From Galerina marginata (taxonomy: Eukaryota > Basidiomycota > Agaricomycetes > Agaricales > Galerinaceae): DNA of 64,000 nucleotides. The DNA is taken from NCBI GenBank assembly GCA_023014335.1, contig JAECYW010000002.1:1054001-1118000 (forward strand). Direction: 5' to 3'. The notes under the pieces were generated by a model. That model was not told the origin of the DNA and did not search any database. It was given only the letters and a program-made list of their open reading frames with translations. Shown piece after piece: positions 36,964-48,998 of the stretch; positions within the stretch are counted from its first letter, which is position 1, and every line of letters starts with the position of its first letter. Both the position numbers and the translations under genes were made by a program.

Positions 36964-39892
36964 ATGTCGGAGGAAGACCGTGCAGCGAAGGCGGCCAGAG
37001 CAAAGGCTTTGGTATGTAATAACTTATGATGAGGGCGTTTGACCTATCTGCTCACAATTCTTGTCGTCGCTATTTTGCTATAGCTCAAGAAACGGCAACA
37101 GAAGAAAGCTGCGGACTCTGCTGCTGCTAATGTGGTTGACTCCGGTGTCGCGTCACCCGTGAGCCCACCAAGGACCTTCTCGCCTACCCCGTCAGAACCT
37201 GTTGCAGAGGACGGACGAGATCTGGGCGACGTGTAGGTGATGCTCAACAAGGCCGCGGTCATTGGTTATATGAGGATGCTAATATTCATATAGCTTCTCA
37301 AAAGACACCTCAGACACTTCGTGGTTGTCCTCATTGCCCCGTGTTACTTCGCCTCCACCACCGGCTCCCCCACATGCTAATTCCTCAGTTCGCCGTGTCT
37401 CCGCAAGTTCCCCAAAAGCTGTCCTAGCTTCATCGGACCGTCCAACCAATCCTTTGCTTATTTCAGAGTCCAGTGGTCAACAAGATAAATTAGATGCTCT
37501 TGTGAAAGAGAATGAAACTTTGGCCGCTACTGTGAGTCGGTTACAAAAGTTTGAAACAAGTGAGTCGGCTATCTGGGCTCGTGTCCCTGGATACTGAAGA
37601 TCCCTATTAAAGCTGCGCAACAGGCAGAGGCCTCGCTCGAAGCAGAACGTAAACGCGTGGAAACACTTACGGAAAGCTACCAGAAATTACAAGAGGATAC
37701 CGAAATTGCCCTCCAGAATGAACACCAGACCGTGTCTTTATTAGTGACAGAAAAGGCACATCTTACGGCCGAGCTCCAAAGGCGAGACGACTTTGAATCC
37801 AGTACGTAAGCAGTCTGGAGCCAGATTCCTTGCCTCATCTTGATTTGACAGAGGTGCAGGCACTAGAAGACCAACTTGGAGCAGAACGCACCCAGTCTGA
37901 AACCCTGAGTGGCCAGGTATCTAGATTGAAGATAGAAATACAAAATACGGCACAGCGTGCAAAGCTATCAGAGGACAAGGAAAAGGAACTGACAGAACGC
38001 TACAAAGAACAGGTTTGCTGCTTAACCCTTATCGTGCCTTTTGCGTTTCTAATCTAGATCTTACAAAGGAACGTCAGTTGCAAATCGTTTCTGCCTCTGC
38101 CGCAGAGTCGCGCAAAGAGGCCGATGACTCTAAACGCAAACTTCGCGAATTGGAAGAGCAAATCCAGAGCGACGACCGCGTGGAGCGGCTAGAGAGTTCT
38201 CTTAAAAACACTCAAGATCGTGCCGCTGAACTGGAATTCCAGTTAACTAAGCTCAAACAAGTAATTAATGATCTGTCCGTTTCCTTTGATTCTCCAGTTG
38301 ACCAAAGACTTAATAGGCTCATACAACCTTAAAAACGGAACGGGATAGCTTTGAATCCAAAGTAGGCGAAAGTTCAGCAAACGAGGTCGAGCTCAACACG
38401 AAGATCTCTAGTCTCGAGGCGCAATGTGCTGCGGCTCGCGACGAGCTTTCCACAGTCAGGGACAACCGGGACCGCCTATCTCTGGAAACATCTAAGTTCA
38501 AGAAATTGTTGGAAACCCACGAAAGCACGATCAAGGGGCACGAAGAAAAACTCGCCCAGGCTGCATCAGCGGTGACCAACCACACACGGCAGATTCAAAG
38601 TGCCCAAACCGAGTTGAAAGCCGCCAATCGACGGGCTGAGGATGCGGAAAGGACACAGAAAAGCCTACAAGCTGAAGGAACCAGGCTCATGCAAGCCCTA
38701 GACGAGATGCGTCCCAAGATCGTCGAGCTGACAGCTGCTAAACTCGACCTCGCGGAAAAGGTAGAGGGTTTAGAGCATACGCTCCGAAACCGAGATTCCA
38801 TTATAGTTCAGCTAGAAAATGATCTTGGAGAAGCGCGCGACCAGAACGAACAAACGGAAGGGATTTGGAAAGAACGCCTGGCCGAACAAGAAAAACGTCA
38901 TAGAGAGATTCAAAATGGCAGTGTGGATATCCAAAAGGCATACGCTGAGCTTCAAGAAGAGTTGGATACAGCCCTTGCGAGTCTGCGTAATCTGGAATCT
39001 CAGCGCACGAATCAACATCAAGAGGCTTCCCGACGATTAGAAGAGATTGAGCGCCTCACCACTCATTCTCAAACTCAGGAAGAAGAGCTGGACTCTCTAC
39101 GACATGAATTAGAAGCGAGACGGAAAGCTCATGTAAGCTCTTTGTCCTTGCCATAATGATCGTAGCCCTAACAGTTTTGGATTCCTGCAGGACGAGGAGC
39201 AAGACTTCTTGGAGCGTGCCCAGAACGAAATCGAAACATTACGCGCTGAAATCAATGCCCGAGACAACGAAATCGAGCGCTTACAAGAGACCGTCAATTC
39301 GCCAGCGCTATCAGATGCTCCTCGTTCTCTTGACGATGAAGTGCTCTCTTCTATCAGACAGCAACATGCAATGGACCTTTCAGCCGCCACCTCCCAAGTC
39401 AGAGCTCTGGAAAACACCATCTTCGACAAGGAAACCGTTAACCATGCACTGCAGAAGCAGATCAATGGTCTGGAGGAGCAGCTTTCCCAGCTTCGGTCAC
39501 ATTCCCGGGTTGCACAACAGCCATCGAGGCCTGCTAGTCGGGCGATGGATAACGACCTCCGCCGGTCGTCGTTCACTTCTCATCGGTCAAGCCATGCACC
39601 CCCACCGCTGTCTCGCAGTATCTTTGACAATACCATGACGCCTGAAACTATGCACAAACGCAAGGTCAGCTTGAGCATGCTCAAGGCCCGCATCGAAAGC
39701 GAAGTGAAGACGACGTCTGGGCCGTCCTCGCGAGCGCTCTCGCCGGTTCATTCTGAGGGTAGTCATTCGCATGGGGGTCACTCACGCAAATCGTCCGCCG
39801 CCATGACACCACACCTCCATCGCCCTCAATTTCTGGACGAATCACATGTATTCTGGTGTCACTCTTGTCATGGAGATCTCGTTATTTTGTAA
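36964..39892 (+). CDS. Long coiled-coil protein, golgin/tether-like
   Basis: Start MSEEDRAAKAARAKALLKKRQ, a short basic helix reminiscent of the N-terminus of GM130-type golgins. A Ser/Pro-rich stretch follows, then about 600 residues of nearly continuous heptad-rich coiled coil (for example QVSRLKIEIQNTAQRAKLSE, LEEQIQSDDRVERLESSLK, RLEEIERLTTHSQTQEEELD). A Ser/His-rich tail follows, with a KRKVSLSMLKARIESEVK helix and the C-terminus HVFWCHSCHGDLVIL, whose CHSC could be half of a zinc site. Introns are short, with GT-AG ends at consistent phases. Membrane tether or cytoskeletal scaffold is the likely role by architecture only; I cannot name an orthologue with confidence. Confidence 0.8.
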
Positions 39893-40055
39893 GATTTTTG
39901 AGCATGTTCATTTGCGTATGGACTATATAGTAGTTACAGCATGCTAAATCATGATATATTTCGTGATGGGTAAATGAATGGAGATCCAAGAAAAAAAAAA
40001 TAGTCCGTCTGTGAGGCATGTCCAATGTGAGAATAAGCCCTGAAGCTGAGGACTC

Positions 40056-42922
40056 TCAGGTTTTAGCTTTCAAGTTGCGGAGTTTAGACAGCAGGTCCTA
40101 TGAATGAAATGTAAATTGCAAAGAAAAAATAGAGAAAGAAGACAAGACTAACCTCGACCTCTTCAGCTCGCAAAGTGCCCCTCTGGTGCTCATGCTCAAC
40201 ACCATTCTCGATACTCTCAAGAACGTCAGTGATGAGCTCTCGGTAATTAACACCGAAGAACTGAGTAAGCTTGGCAGCTCTACGACGCCGGACCTGGAAT
40301 GTCGTAACGTCGGCCTTTGGGGTGGTGACGCTGAACTCGGACGGGGCGAGGGAGATCATGGAGGTCCGCGCAGGGAGCGATCGGCGGCGCTCCGACTTGA
40401 TGGTGGAGGCGATGGACGTACGGCGGTCCATGGCGCTGGGGATGTCCTCCTCGGGCTGGGGTGTGGGTATGGGTATGGGTATGGGTATAGTCTCTGGGTT
40501 GTTCAGATACTGGTGCAGTTCCGCAAGTGACTCTCTATCGTCCTACGGAAAAGGATAGAGTGGATTAATAACTGCGAAGGAAGGAAATTCAGGTCCACTT
40601 ACTCGGTCTATGATATCGTTGAGCGAATTCAAAGAGTGTTGGTAGTGGTTGTACATCAGGGAATGTCGGGCGTCTGCGTTTGTCGTGCGTTCGTCGAAGC
40701 CTGGATTTCGGATCCCTTGGGCAGTAGCTGCTTGCTTGACTCTGAGGTGCCAGGTCGGCCATTCTTCTTCGTCTTGGGTTTGATGTAGGCGGATCGATTG
40801 AAATTCGTGATTCGTTGCGTGGTTGTTGCGGGAGAGATTGGAGTGATCGGAGAAACGGCGGGGAGAGGAGGTAGGGATTTGGCTGGCGGCAGTGAAGTGG
40901 GTGATGGGCAATGGCGGGTGTGGTAGAGTGTTTGAGGAGGAGCCACCCCAAAGACCTAACGGCTGTTTGAGTATATGATGCACATGAAGATGATTGACAA
41001 ACCTTTTCCATTTTCTGTGCCCGTCGCACATTAATAGCCTTCTCTTTATCGTCAAGCTCTTCCTTGACTCTCTCCAGCTCGTCGGACCAACGAGATGAAG
41101 GTATGACAACTGAACTGCTCCTTCTGCGCCTCAACCAAGCTTTGCGGGAAGTATCTTCGCTCTCTGATGAGGTACGGGGCGATGGCTGAGGTGGCGGTAA
41201 AGAGGCTTCCATGTCCTCGATACCGAGGACAAGATTGGCGGGCACTCGAGAGCCCAGGAAGCGATGAAGCTTGGCCAGTCGTTCACGCTTGCGCCGGCGT
41301 TCGTCCTCTACCCTGTCGTCGATGGACATGGTTTCTAGCAAAGACTGGACCGGGGAGCTGGGAACAGGATCTGGAGCCTTCTCAGCTTGCTTGGGAGGGC
41401 CTCGAGCCTCGTTTGCTTCTTCGTCTGATAGATCAATGAAAGATGTTGGAGAGCCTGATCTAATTTGGTGATGACTGGGCAGGTCACTTGATGCGAGCCC
41501 CTCCTGACTGCCAGTCCCGATTTGAAAGTCTGCTCTGGATGGAGTAGGTTCGAAAGTTGGGCTGACGATGAGGAAAGAAACGTCATCCGGGGTAAGAGGC
41601 ATGGAGTGTCTTCTTGCGCTGGAGAGGTTGAAGGGGCCTGGGCGAAGCCTCTTGGAGTCATCGAAGGTGTACATACCACCACGCCATCTGGGCTTGTTGG
41701 AGAGGGTGTTGGTGTCCTGCTGGGCCATGGCGTCCGCTCCTGGCGTTTGGCCGAATACGCGGGCGAGTTTGCGCGTTTTCCTGACGAGATCGGCGCGTTC
41801 CTCGACATCGAGAAAATTTGTGGTGGGAGGCAGTGGGGTGTCTCTAAATTTGTGCTCGTTCTGAATAGGGGGTGATGGCGGAGGCATTGGGGAGGACTGG
41901 CGGGATTTGAGTGCGGCGCGAGTAAACATCGGTTTTGGGGTAGTTGGGATGGGGGGCTTTGGAGAGATGGATCGTCTGTCGATTGCGTATGACTCTTCCG
42001 AGACGGGAGATCCGGAAAACTGCAAAGGGGATAGAGGATGGCTGGCGTTGCTAACCGGGGAATTGTGGTCGAGATTAAATTCAGGGTTGGTCGGGGAATA
42101 GATTTCGATGAATGAGTTGCGGTACTGGGTTGCCATGTCGAATGTCGGCTCGTTGTACAGGGACTGCGGGTGCGAGTGCGCTGAGCTCGCTGGGTATATC
42201 GTGCTCGAGATGCTGATGCGCGGGTCGCGCTCTATCGTCGACGGCGGTGCGCAGGACGACTCGGACGACGACACCGACGAGTGGTGTCCGTGAGAAATCA
42301 AGGGTCGTCGCCGCCACGAAGCGTTGTTTCGCTCGCCGTCGCCGTTCATGTTTGGCGCCTTTAGATTTTCCTTGTGTTTTACGAGTCCTCTCTGAGGAGA
42401 CAATTTTCGGAGCCCCTGTGCATGTTCTTCTATGTTTTGTGTTTTCGATGGTTGCTGTGGCGAGGGCAGTGCTGTGACTGATCCGTCACGGGATTGTCCC
42501 CGCTTCTCCGTTGCAGACATCGTGGTCCCGATTCCAGCCAGGAATACATCCTCCAATGTCGGCGCTGGATTGATGTACGGGTTTGACGTGGAACTCGCCG
42601 GCTCCTCCACCGTCGACACCACAGAGCCCCTCCTCGCTATCCCCGTCAACGGCGATTTGGGCCCTCGCGTCCGTCTCGGTGGAGGCGGCAGCCCCATCCC
42701 AAATTCTGTGCTCGGCGACAACGACTGCGGTGACGAGTGACCATATGACTCTGGACTCCTCGGTTCGCCTCCACCACGTTTTCGCTCCTCGTGCTCCAAT
42801 AGCGCGTCAAGATTTGGCGAGATAATTAGCGTACGCGGTGCTACACCCTTCTTCCCTTGCCCTGGCGACCCCTCAGTGACGCTGCTCAGTGTACCGTCCG
42901 TTGCTGCGTTTTCCAAGCTCAT
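40056..42922 (-). CDS. Large disordered protein with repeated K-[LM]-x-x-[FV]-x-G motifs, unrecognised
   Basis: Roughly 900 aa with several introns near the 3' end. Most of it is Ser/Pro-rich and predicted disordered (SPKPPIPTTPKP, PPPPRRTRGPKSPLTG). Short basic helices share a pattern: RKTRKLARVFGQTP, RLAKLHRFLGSRVP, RRAQKMEKVFGVAP and RRRAAKLTQFFGVN. The last is followed by YRELITDVLESIENG and ends with LLSKLRNLKAKT after an intron. A run of Pro-Ile repeats is encoded by a hexanucleotide repeat at about 40460-40490. I recognise no domain. The repeated helices could be docking motifs or a divergent domain. The first exon is one uninterrupted frame of over 600 codons with strong codon-like character, so it is a real gene. 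Confidence 0.8.
40460..40490 (+). repeat. Hexanucleotide microsatellite (GGGTAT)n
   Basis: About five near-perfect tandem copies of a GGGTAT unit lie inside an exon of the minus-strand gene, where they encode alternating Ile-Pro. A 6-nt unit preserves the reading frame, so copy-number change would lengthen or shorten the Pro-Ile run without breaking the protein. Confidence 0.8.
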
Positions 42923-43677
42923 ATTTCAACCTTGATGGCACCTGTCCGAGTGTGCACACTTTCCAACAAAGTCAATTAGTATGTCCCATGCAAAGGTAGA
43001 AACGGTGGATACCTCAGACAACTGCGAGAAAGACTCCTTCCCAAGTCCACACTGGTATCCGAACGACTGCGTCAAGAGCAAGTGATGGTTAAGAGGACCG
43101 TTTTCAAATCCTCCAGCCTTTGATAGACACCGTGAAGGCTGTCTCCTCATGTCCTTAAATTGATCTTCTTCCATCTAGCCTTCACAGAGGGCAATGCTGT
43201 AAGCCCTCATTTCCCCCATTTGCCGACCGCCATACTCGGATGTCAAGAAACTCCCGATACCTCCATATCCCAGTTCCTCGACCAACTCGGCCATGTTTCG
43301 CGGTGCCAAACTTCCACAAGTCTCTACAGGGCCCATCGTAAAACAGGGCTTTCAACCTTATTTCATATGATACGTTCGCTGCACTCACGCATAAAAATGG
43401 ATGGTCTTCATCTCGTCTTCATGACAACGTTTGCAAAACATGATCATCTGTCACCCACTCCGCATAAACTGCACTTGCGGCCAAAGAGTTATCCATGTGT
43501 AGCCGTTCGTGGCTTGCTTATCGATAAATCCATGATACATGCATCCTCAGCCAAGCTGAACAGGGGTTGTGCATCATAAGATGTGGGTTAATATACATTG
43601 TAAATAGGAGGTGTATGCGTTTACATGATATAAATTGCAGGTCTGACATGATGAATAGCAAATGAAGGAGTCGTGAA
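42923..43677. other. Intergenic between the disordered-protein gene and NVJ2
   Basis: 755 bp between the start of one minus-strand gene and the stop of the next. Short open frames on both strands (for example + 43160-43579) show no family resemblance. It should contain the promoter of the 40-43 kb gene and the 3' end of NVJ2. Confidence 0.4.
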
Positions 43678-46600
43678 TCATGCTGGCGTTTGTATTCGTC
43701 GAGGTGGAAGTGGTGGGGGTGTTTTAGCCAGAGGGTGGGGTTCCACCGAGCTTGACGGAGCCTCTGCCGAGTCTAAAATCGTTTCGGGCTTCTCAGGTTC
43801 AGATGTGCTAGTGTGGCCGATCTCACTCGACGGCCGAGAAAGAGGCTCAGCTGTGGCTATCGCATTCGTGTCATTTATAGACTGTGAACGACTTGTGTCG
43901 TTCTTCTCAACGATGCTTTTGAGGCTTTCCGCTGCCGATGGAGAGTCCAAGGATACTAGTGTAGCAGGGCGCAATGCGGGTGTCGACCTAGGAGGCAAAG
44001 GCGGTGGCGTCGCCTTCACCATATTGGGTGATAACAGCGCCAAGTGTGCGGTATCGTCCGCAGGGGTCTCATTCTGCATAGACTCCTCCGTGTGTGTCGA
44101 GTCCGGCTGACCACGAGTGTCTGATGAGCCCGTATCTTGTCCCTGACTAGAAGGCGTCTTCCATAGTCGATACACCGTTTGCATAGCAGGGTTCTTGAGC
44201 ATGGGCTCTGGCGGAGCCGGTGGTTGTGGCGCAACATATCCCATAGATTGGACTTCTCCCCGATGACTTGCGTGAATGCCGGGTATCGACATGGTCTTGG
44301 CTTGCGGCTGGACGTGAATAGGCGCGGGTTTAATAGGTTCGCTCGCTTCCGGCAGGTCCTGGGTGTCGGTTTCGGTTTGCACTCGGTTAATTGAAGGAGT
44401 AGACTTCTTCGAAGATAGCCTAGGTGTCGTCAAACGTGCTGCAGATGTTATAATCGAAGGGTTATTTGGCGTTTCCGAGTAGACTGATCCGTTAGGAAGC
44501 AAGCCGTTTGGGTTACTTGTCACTCTTGCTCTAGGCAACGCTGAAGGCTGCGACGCATCTGAACTATCGTCTTGTTGCATTCGCTCCCGTTCTTTTCGCT
44601 CGGCTACCGCGGCTCTGACCTCCGCATAGCTAGCGCGAGCTTTTTGGGCGATTGAACTTGCACTATCCGCAAGAAGGGTCGACCGCGGTGGACTACTTCC
44701 AGCTTGAGAAGACTCATCGCCAGAGTGCGATGCATTATTGCCATCTTTCTTGAAGCCTCCCCAATTGACGCCCCATTTACGCATGGTCTCCTTGGCCGTA
44801 TTGCTAATGGCCTGTTTGTCTGCTGCCTTGGATTTCAGGGTGGAGAAGAAAGACGGAGGACTAGGAGAACGAGCGATCTGTTGAGAAGCATCTGAATTCT
44901 TGCGAGGAGTATTTGGAGTGGACTTCGGGCGAGAGTCAGTTTCTTCGTCTTGTTCCGAATCCCGTTCAACCTTCAGGGAAAATTGCGATGACGACGAACG
45001 ACGAGAGGAATGAGGCGCCAGATTGGTTTTTGATTGAGATCCCTCAGTTTCACCTTTCTCGGGGAGTTCGGGTGTGGTAGACCTGATGCTCACTGGTTTC
45101 GGTGTGGACTGAGAGCGAGGGCTGGTTTGTCGTTCAGGTTCTAGAGTCCGGCCACGGGATTCGTCGGTTAGACTAGTGTCGGGAAGTGCAGATAAGGAGG
45201 ATATGTCTTCACTCCGCACTGTAGCGAACCATGTGCGTCTCCTTGCATTGTTGCGCGATGAATCAGTAGAATCCTCGACGGTGGATGCTGGGACTGACGG
45301 AGCTTCTACTGGTGCAGAAGCTGCGCGTGCCATGGGATTGGTTGACAAGTCGTCTGACAATTTGGGGAGAGGCGTTGATTCCCCAGACGAGATGGACGCT
45401 GTGTCTGGAAGAGGAGCAGATGCAACCGACTGGGCGTCTTCCTCAGAAGGCGAAGGGACCGTTGTAGAGACATGAGGCTTTCTGCAAGCATCAGGCCAAA
45501 TGCCACCTCGATGCTCATATTGTGTCGTCTCGAAAAATGCAATATCATCCATGTTGGGCATAACCACCGATTCTTGAATCTTAATTGTTGTTAGAGAGAT
45601 GGTAGCAATTTGACTGGGATTCGCTTACAATTTCCTTGAACTTTGACTCAATGGTACTTAGAATCATTCCCCAAGTGATTTGACGGTCGCTAACAATTGG
45701 CTCCACTTCCAAAACCATCCGTGGCGTTTGGGTGAAGGCGTACCAAATGCGGTTGCTAGGTGGGCGCTTGATTTTTATCAGCAAATTGCCCTCCAATTCC
45801 TTGAGAACGGCCGCCAACGCCAATTTAACGGTGTAGGACTTGAACCGGGCACCCAGATTGATGACCGCAGTGGCTTCCACAGTAATACGAATTTCCCCTT
45901 TATACTGTAAGTGGACTTCGATAGATGCATCTCCTTCCTTCGTGAGTTCCTTGAGCATGGGCTTGCTCAGCATAGGCGCCTTATTGCCAACCGAGACCTG
46001 GGTGACAGCGATTTCAGTGAGAAATTGCGGGCGCTTAACTTTGGAAAGTTTCTTCATAAGCCTGCCAATGATATATGCTTCAAGATTATGCGTTCGATAA
46101 TGGCTGAAAAATATCCGTCCCAGAAGTGCGTTTAGCCATCGCATAGGTATAACGTCCGGTTGTTCGTCCAGAGTAGAGACGAGGTGATTCATATCCGCGG
46201 GTTCGAAGATAACGTTCAGAGGTGAGAGTGTCGGTGTTTGTGCTGGGTGTTCCGAGGCATGTATCAAGGAAAAATACCAATCCTCCATCTCTACGTTCGA
46301 GCGGACAAAGATAAACCACGGTGTATTCGGATTGAGAGCTTCCTCCCTAGCTTCTTTCCTTTTCCTCTGTTCCTCCGGCGATGTCTCTCGTTGGCTTTCC
46401 CGTTCTTTGCCAGATGTTGATGCGGTATCCGACTTTTCATTGGCGTCGTCTGTGTCGAGGCTCATCTGCTTGGTAACACTGGGCATGCCTTCGGCCCCAG
46501 ATACCCTAGGCTTCAAACAGATGGCATTCCGCTTCGCGAAAAGTTCCCCATCAGGCAACGCTTCGGGGTAAATGATGACCTGATGCCCGCTGAGCTCCAC

Positions 46601-47023
46601 CGCAGCTTCGCACTCGGACATATCCTCGTCCTCGTAGAGGTACAGAACCTTGCCCTTTAGAACAACATACCACATATCCTTTGGGCGGGATTTTTTCGGA
46701 TCCTTGGAGCGGGAGTCTAAGAACGACCGGACGAAAGTAACGTAGCTACCATCGCCTGCGGACTCCTCGAACGTTCGGCGCATGGTGAGCCATCCTTTCC
46801 GTGTGCGCGGGGTGTCATTCGTCTCGAAAGTGGGTACATCTGGCTCGCTGTCCTTCTCTGCTTCAGCACTGGCTGCCTCCAGCTGACCTCTAGTCTTCTT
46901 GGTGACGTCGGGATCCCCAAGCGGGACCGATGTGTAAATGGTGATAAAGATGACAACGGCGATGCAAAGCGGAATGAATGTTAAACCTCCAATAACGTAT
47001 GCATAGAATAGAGCCCTTAGCAT
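43678..47023 (-). CDS. NVJ2: NVJ2/TEX2-like lipid-transfer protein (TM, PH, SMP domains)
   Basis: Tethers the ER to other membranes and moves lipids; yeast Nvj2 sits at nucleus-vacuole and ER-Golgi contacts. Two exons, about 47023-45629 and 45579-43678. A transmembrane segment lies at residues about 8-32 ([20 protein letters not shown]). A split PH domain spans roughly 75-265 ([46 protein letters not shown]), interrupted by an acidic insert. The SMP domain spans about 290-470 ([76 protein letters not shown]). A long Ser/Pro-rich tail of more than 600 residues ends in a Pro-rich PPPLPPRR motif. No frame disruption. An ACACGTGT palindrome lies about 100 bp upstream of the start. Confidence 0.9.
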
Positions 47024-47547
47024 TCTCTATGTGTCTTCGGGGAATGTGGAGGGAGTGGAAGTTACGACCAGAGGCCGTCAGGTTCAATTGACGTCCGTCA
47101 CACAGTCACAGCGACGTATGCACACGTGTCCGTGACGTCTCCCGCAAACGCCGGTTCGGGACACTGGTGCTGCGCCTTTGAACAACTCTCCCTACTTCCC
47201 GACTGTCACTTGGAGTTTAAATTTTTTCAAGAATTAGATCGTTTATATAAGTAGGTACATGCATATAATATAAAATATAAAAGTATAAATCGATACAGCT
47301 CTTTGAATCTCGGAGTTGTGCAGCGTGCCAGTGCAGTGCTAAATTGCCTGGTTCCCCATATGAATGAAATGGAGAAGAGGGAGTCATTGCCGGCGTAGTA
47401 TGTCATACATCGGGACACCCTTGATCCACCTTGCTTCAAACCCAGGAAGTGTAATATGAAGTGAGGCAGATACACTATTGACGATTGGAGAGGACCGGCG
47501 CGCAGCCGTAGTGGACAGGATGTGATTCATATCGCTTGGGCCGCTGA
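47024..47547. other. NVJ2 upstream region and 3' end of the next minus-strand gene
   Basis: 524 bp. Near 47115-47150 there is a GC-rich segment containing CACGTG and GTGACGTC palindromic sites; the remainder is AT-rich and probably the 3' untranslated region of the gene at 47548-48479. An 80-codon minus-strand frame at 47227-47475 looks accidental. Confidence 0.4.
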
Positions 47548-48479
47548 TCACGAGTTGACACAAGGGACCCTAGATTTTTTTCTGGTCAGTTTGAAAGGCT
47601 TCGAGAAAATGCCTCTTCTGGCTTGTTCCATCAAGCTGGGCATGACTGCCTCCCAATGTCCATTATTCCACTGCCAGTCGTCCACCTGTGGCAGTGAACA
47701 TGAGCCAAGAACCATTGGAGGGTGAATTTTGTTGAAAACAGGATGGTTGGGAACAGTGAGGCGGCATCCAAACGCCTGATCTTGATATGGGATGCGACAG
47801 GATGTTTCTCGTGGTTGTGGAGGTGAAAATGTAATGACTATTGATGGAGCTGATGTGTGTGTTCTTTCAATTACTTCGGGTGTCTGTTATTGATGATGAA
47901 TTATGCACAAGCAAATTTTTAAAAAGGTAAAGATTTACTGAGGACGTTAATCGTCGGCGTTTTAGTGCTGGGCGCTTAGAAGAATGACCGTCATTGGGCA
48001 TGGAATCGGTTATGTATGTTATAGCTTCGAGGCTATCCTGGTTTAGCAAACCAACTGGCTGTGAAAAAAAAAAAAGTTTAGAATCGGGATGCTCTGGGAA
48101 GTTCATTGACTCGGAGGCGTACCAGGGCATCATTTGACGGTTCATGACGAAGTTCCAAATCCAGCAGCAACTGAGTAACGTCCTCCAAGTCACTGCTCAG
48201 TGTCCGGTGAATGTTGGTGCACACAGGACCAACGGCCCGTCCGCAGATCCCAGCTATGCGGTGCCAGACATTCTCAGGGATTGGTGGGAGCAAGACACGG
48301 AGGGCGTGCAGGTCAACAACCTAGAATCAAAGCACAAAGTGGTATCATTAAGGACAGAAATGGATCGACGTCGGACGTACCAGCGAGCTTTCGCACTCCT
48401 CGTCCTGGTCTGAGAACTGGGAAGGCGCAAACTGAACATCGACTAAACGCGCCGTAGTCATGGTGAGGCGCGCAAGCAT
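47548..48479 (-). CDS. Uncharacterised 250-aa protein with a Trp-rich C-terminal motif
   Basis: Four exons join cleanly in phase: 48479-48381, 48320-48123, 48058-47939 and 47883-47548. The protein opens MLARLTMTTARLVDVQFAPS (an inner Met at 48461 is an alternative start). It continues with a helical segment LHALRVLLPPIPENVWHRIA, then ALKRRRLTS, a possible basic nuclear signal. The C-terminal third contains FSPPQPRETSCRIPYQD, a motif VDDWQWNNGHWEAVMPSLME and a basic end KPFKLTRKKSRVPCVNS. I recognise no domain. The intron ends are canonical, and the joined frame stays open for 250 codons although no single exon is long, which supports a real gene. It is divergent from the DUF6535 gene. Confidence 0.7.
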
Positions 48480-48998
48480 GGTGGGACTCGGGCTATAAAC
48501 TATGGCGAAATGAATTATCTGTCCAAAGGCAATGAGAATAAAATGGTGATGACTGTCTCAAAGAAAACATGAAGAGACTCTCATTTTTGTAGAGATGACT
48601 TTGTGTGACCCGCCGGCTTATAGTAGAACCGAGCACCGGGCAAGTGCTCGATCCGATCACCACCCGCTTTTGTGCTGAATGCCTTGTAAGTGTAGATCGG
48701 TCCAACTACTACACTCCGGCTCCTAGTCCTTTGCTTTCGTTCAAGCTACAGTGCTGCCCCTCCTCCTGCTCTTTGCAATGGGGGTCATTTGCTGTGTGCG
48801 CATCAAAAATCGATCCGCTGATCTCAGCTGTCAATGTAGAACGCGTCTCGACGCGCGATAGCACATCAATTTAGGAAGGTGTATCGTTGAACCATCCCCA
48901 ACAGTTATTCGCATTGTATCAGTGAGTTCTTTTTCTCAGGCCCACCTGTCGTGGAAGCACCGTTCGAGTCTCCTGGTAGTCTTTCTGGCACCACAACG
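48480..48998. promoter_or_regulatory. Divergent intergenic region, unknown protein / DUF6535 gene
   Basis: 519 bp separating two divergent starts, so both promoters must lie here. The frame upstream of the DUF6535 ATG stays open back to an AG at about 48939, so a further 5' exon is possible. No other coding signal. Confidence 0.35.
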
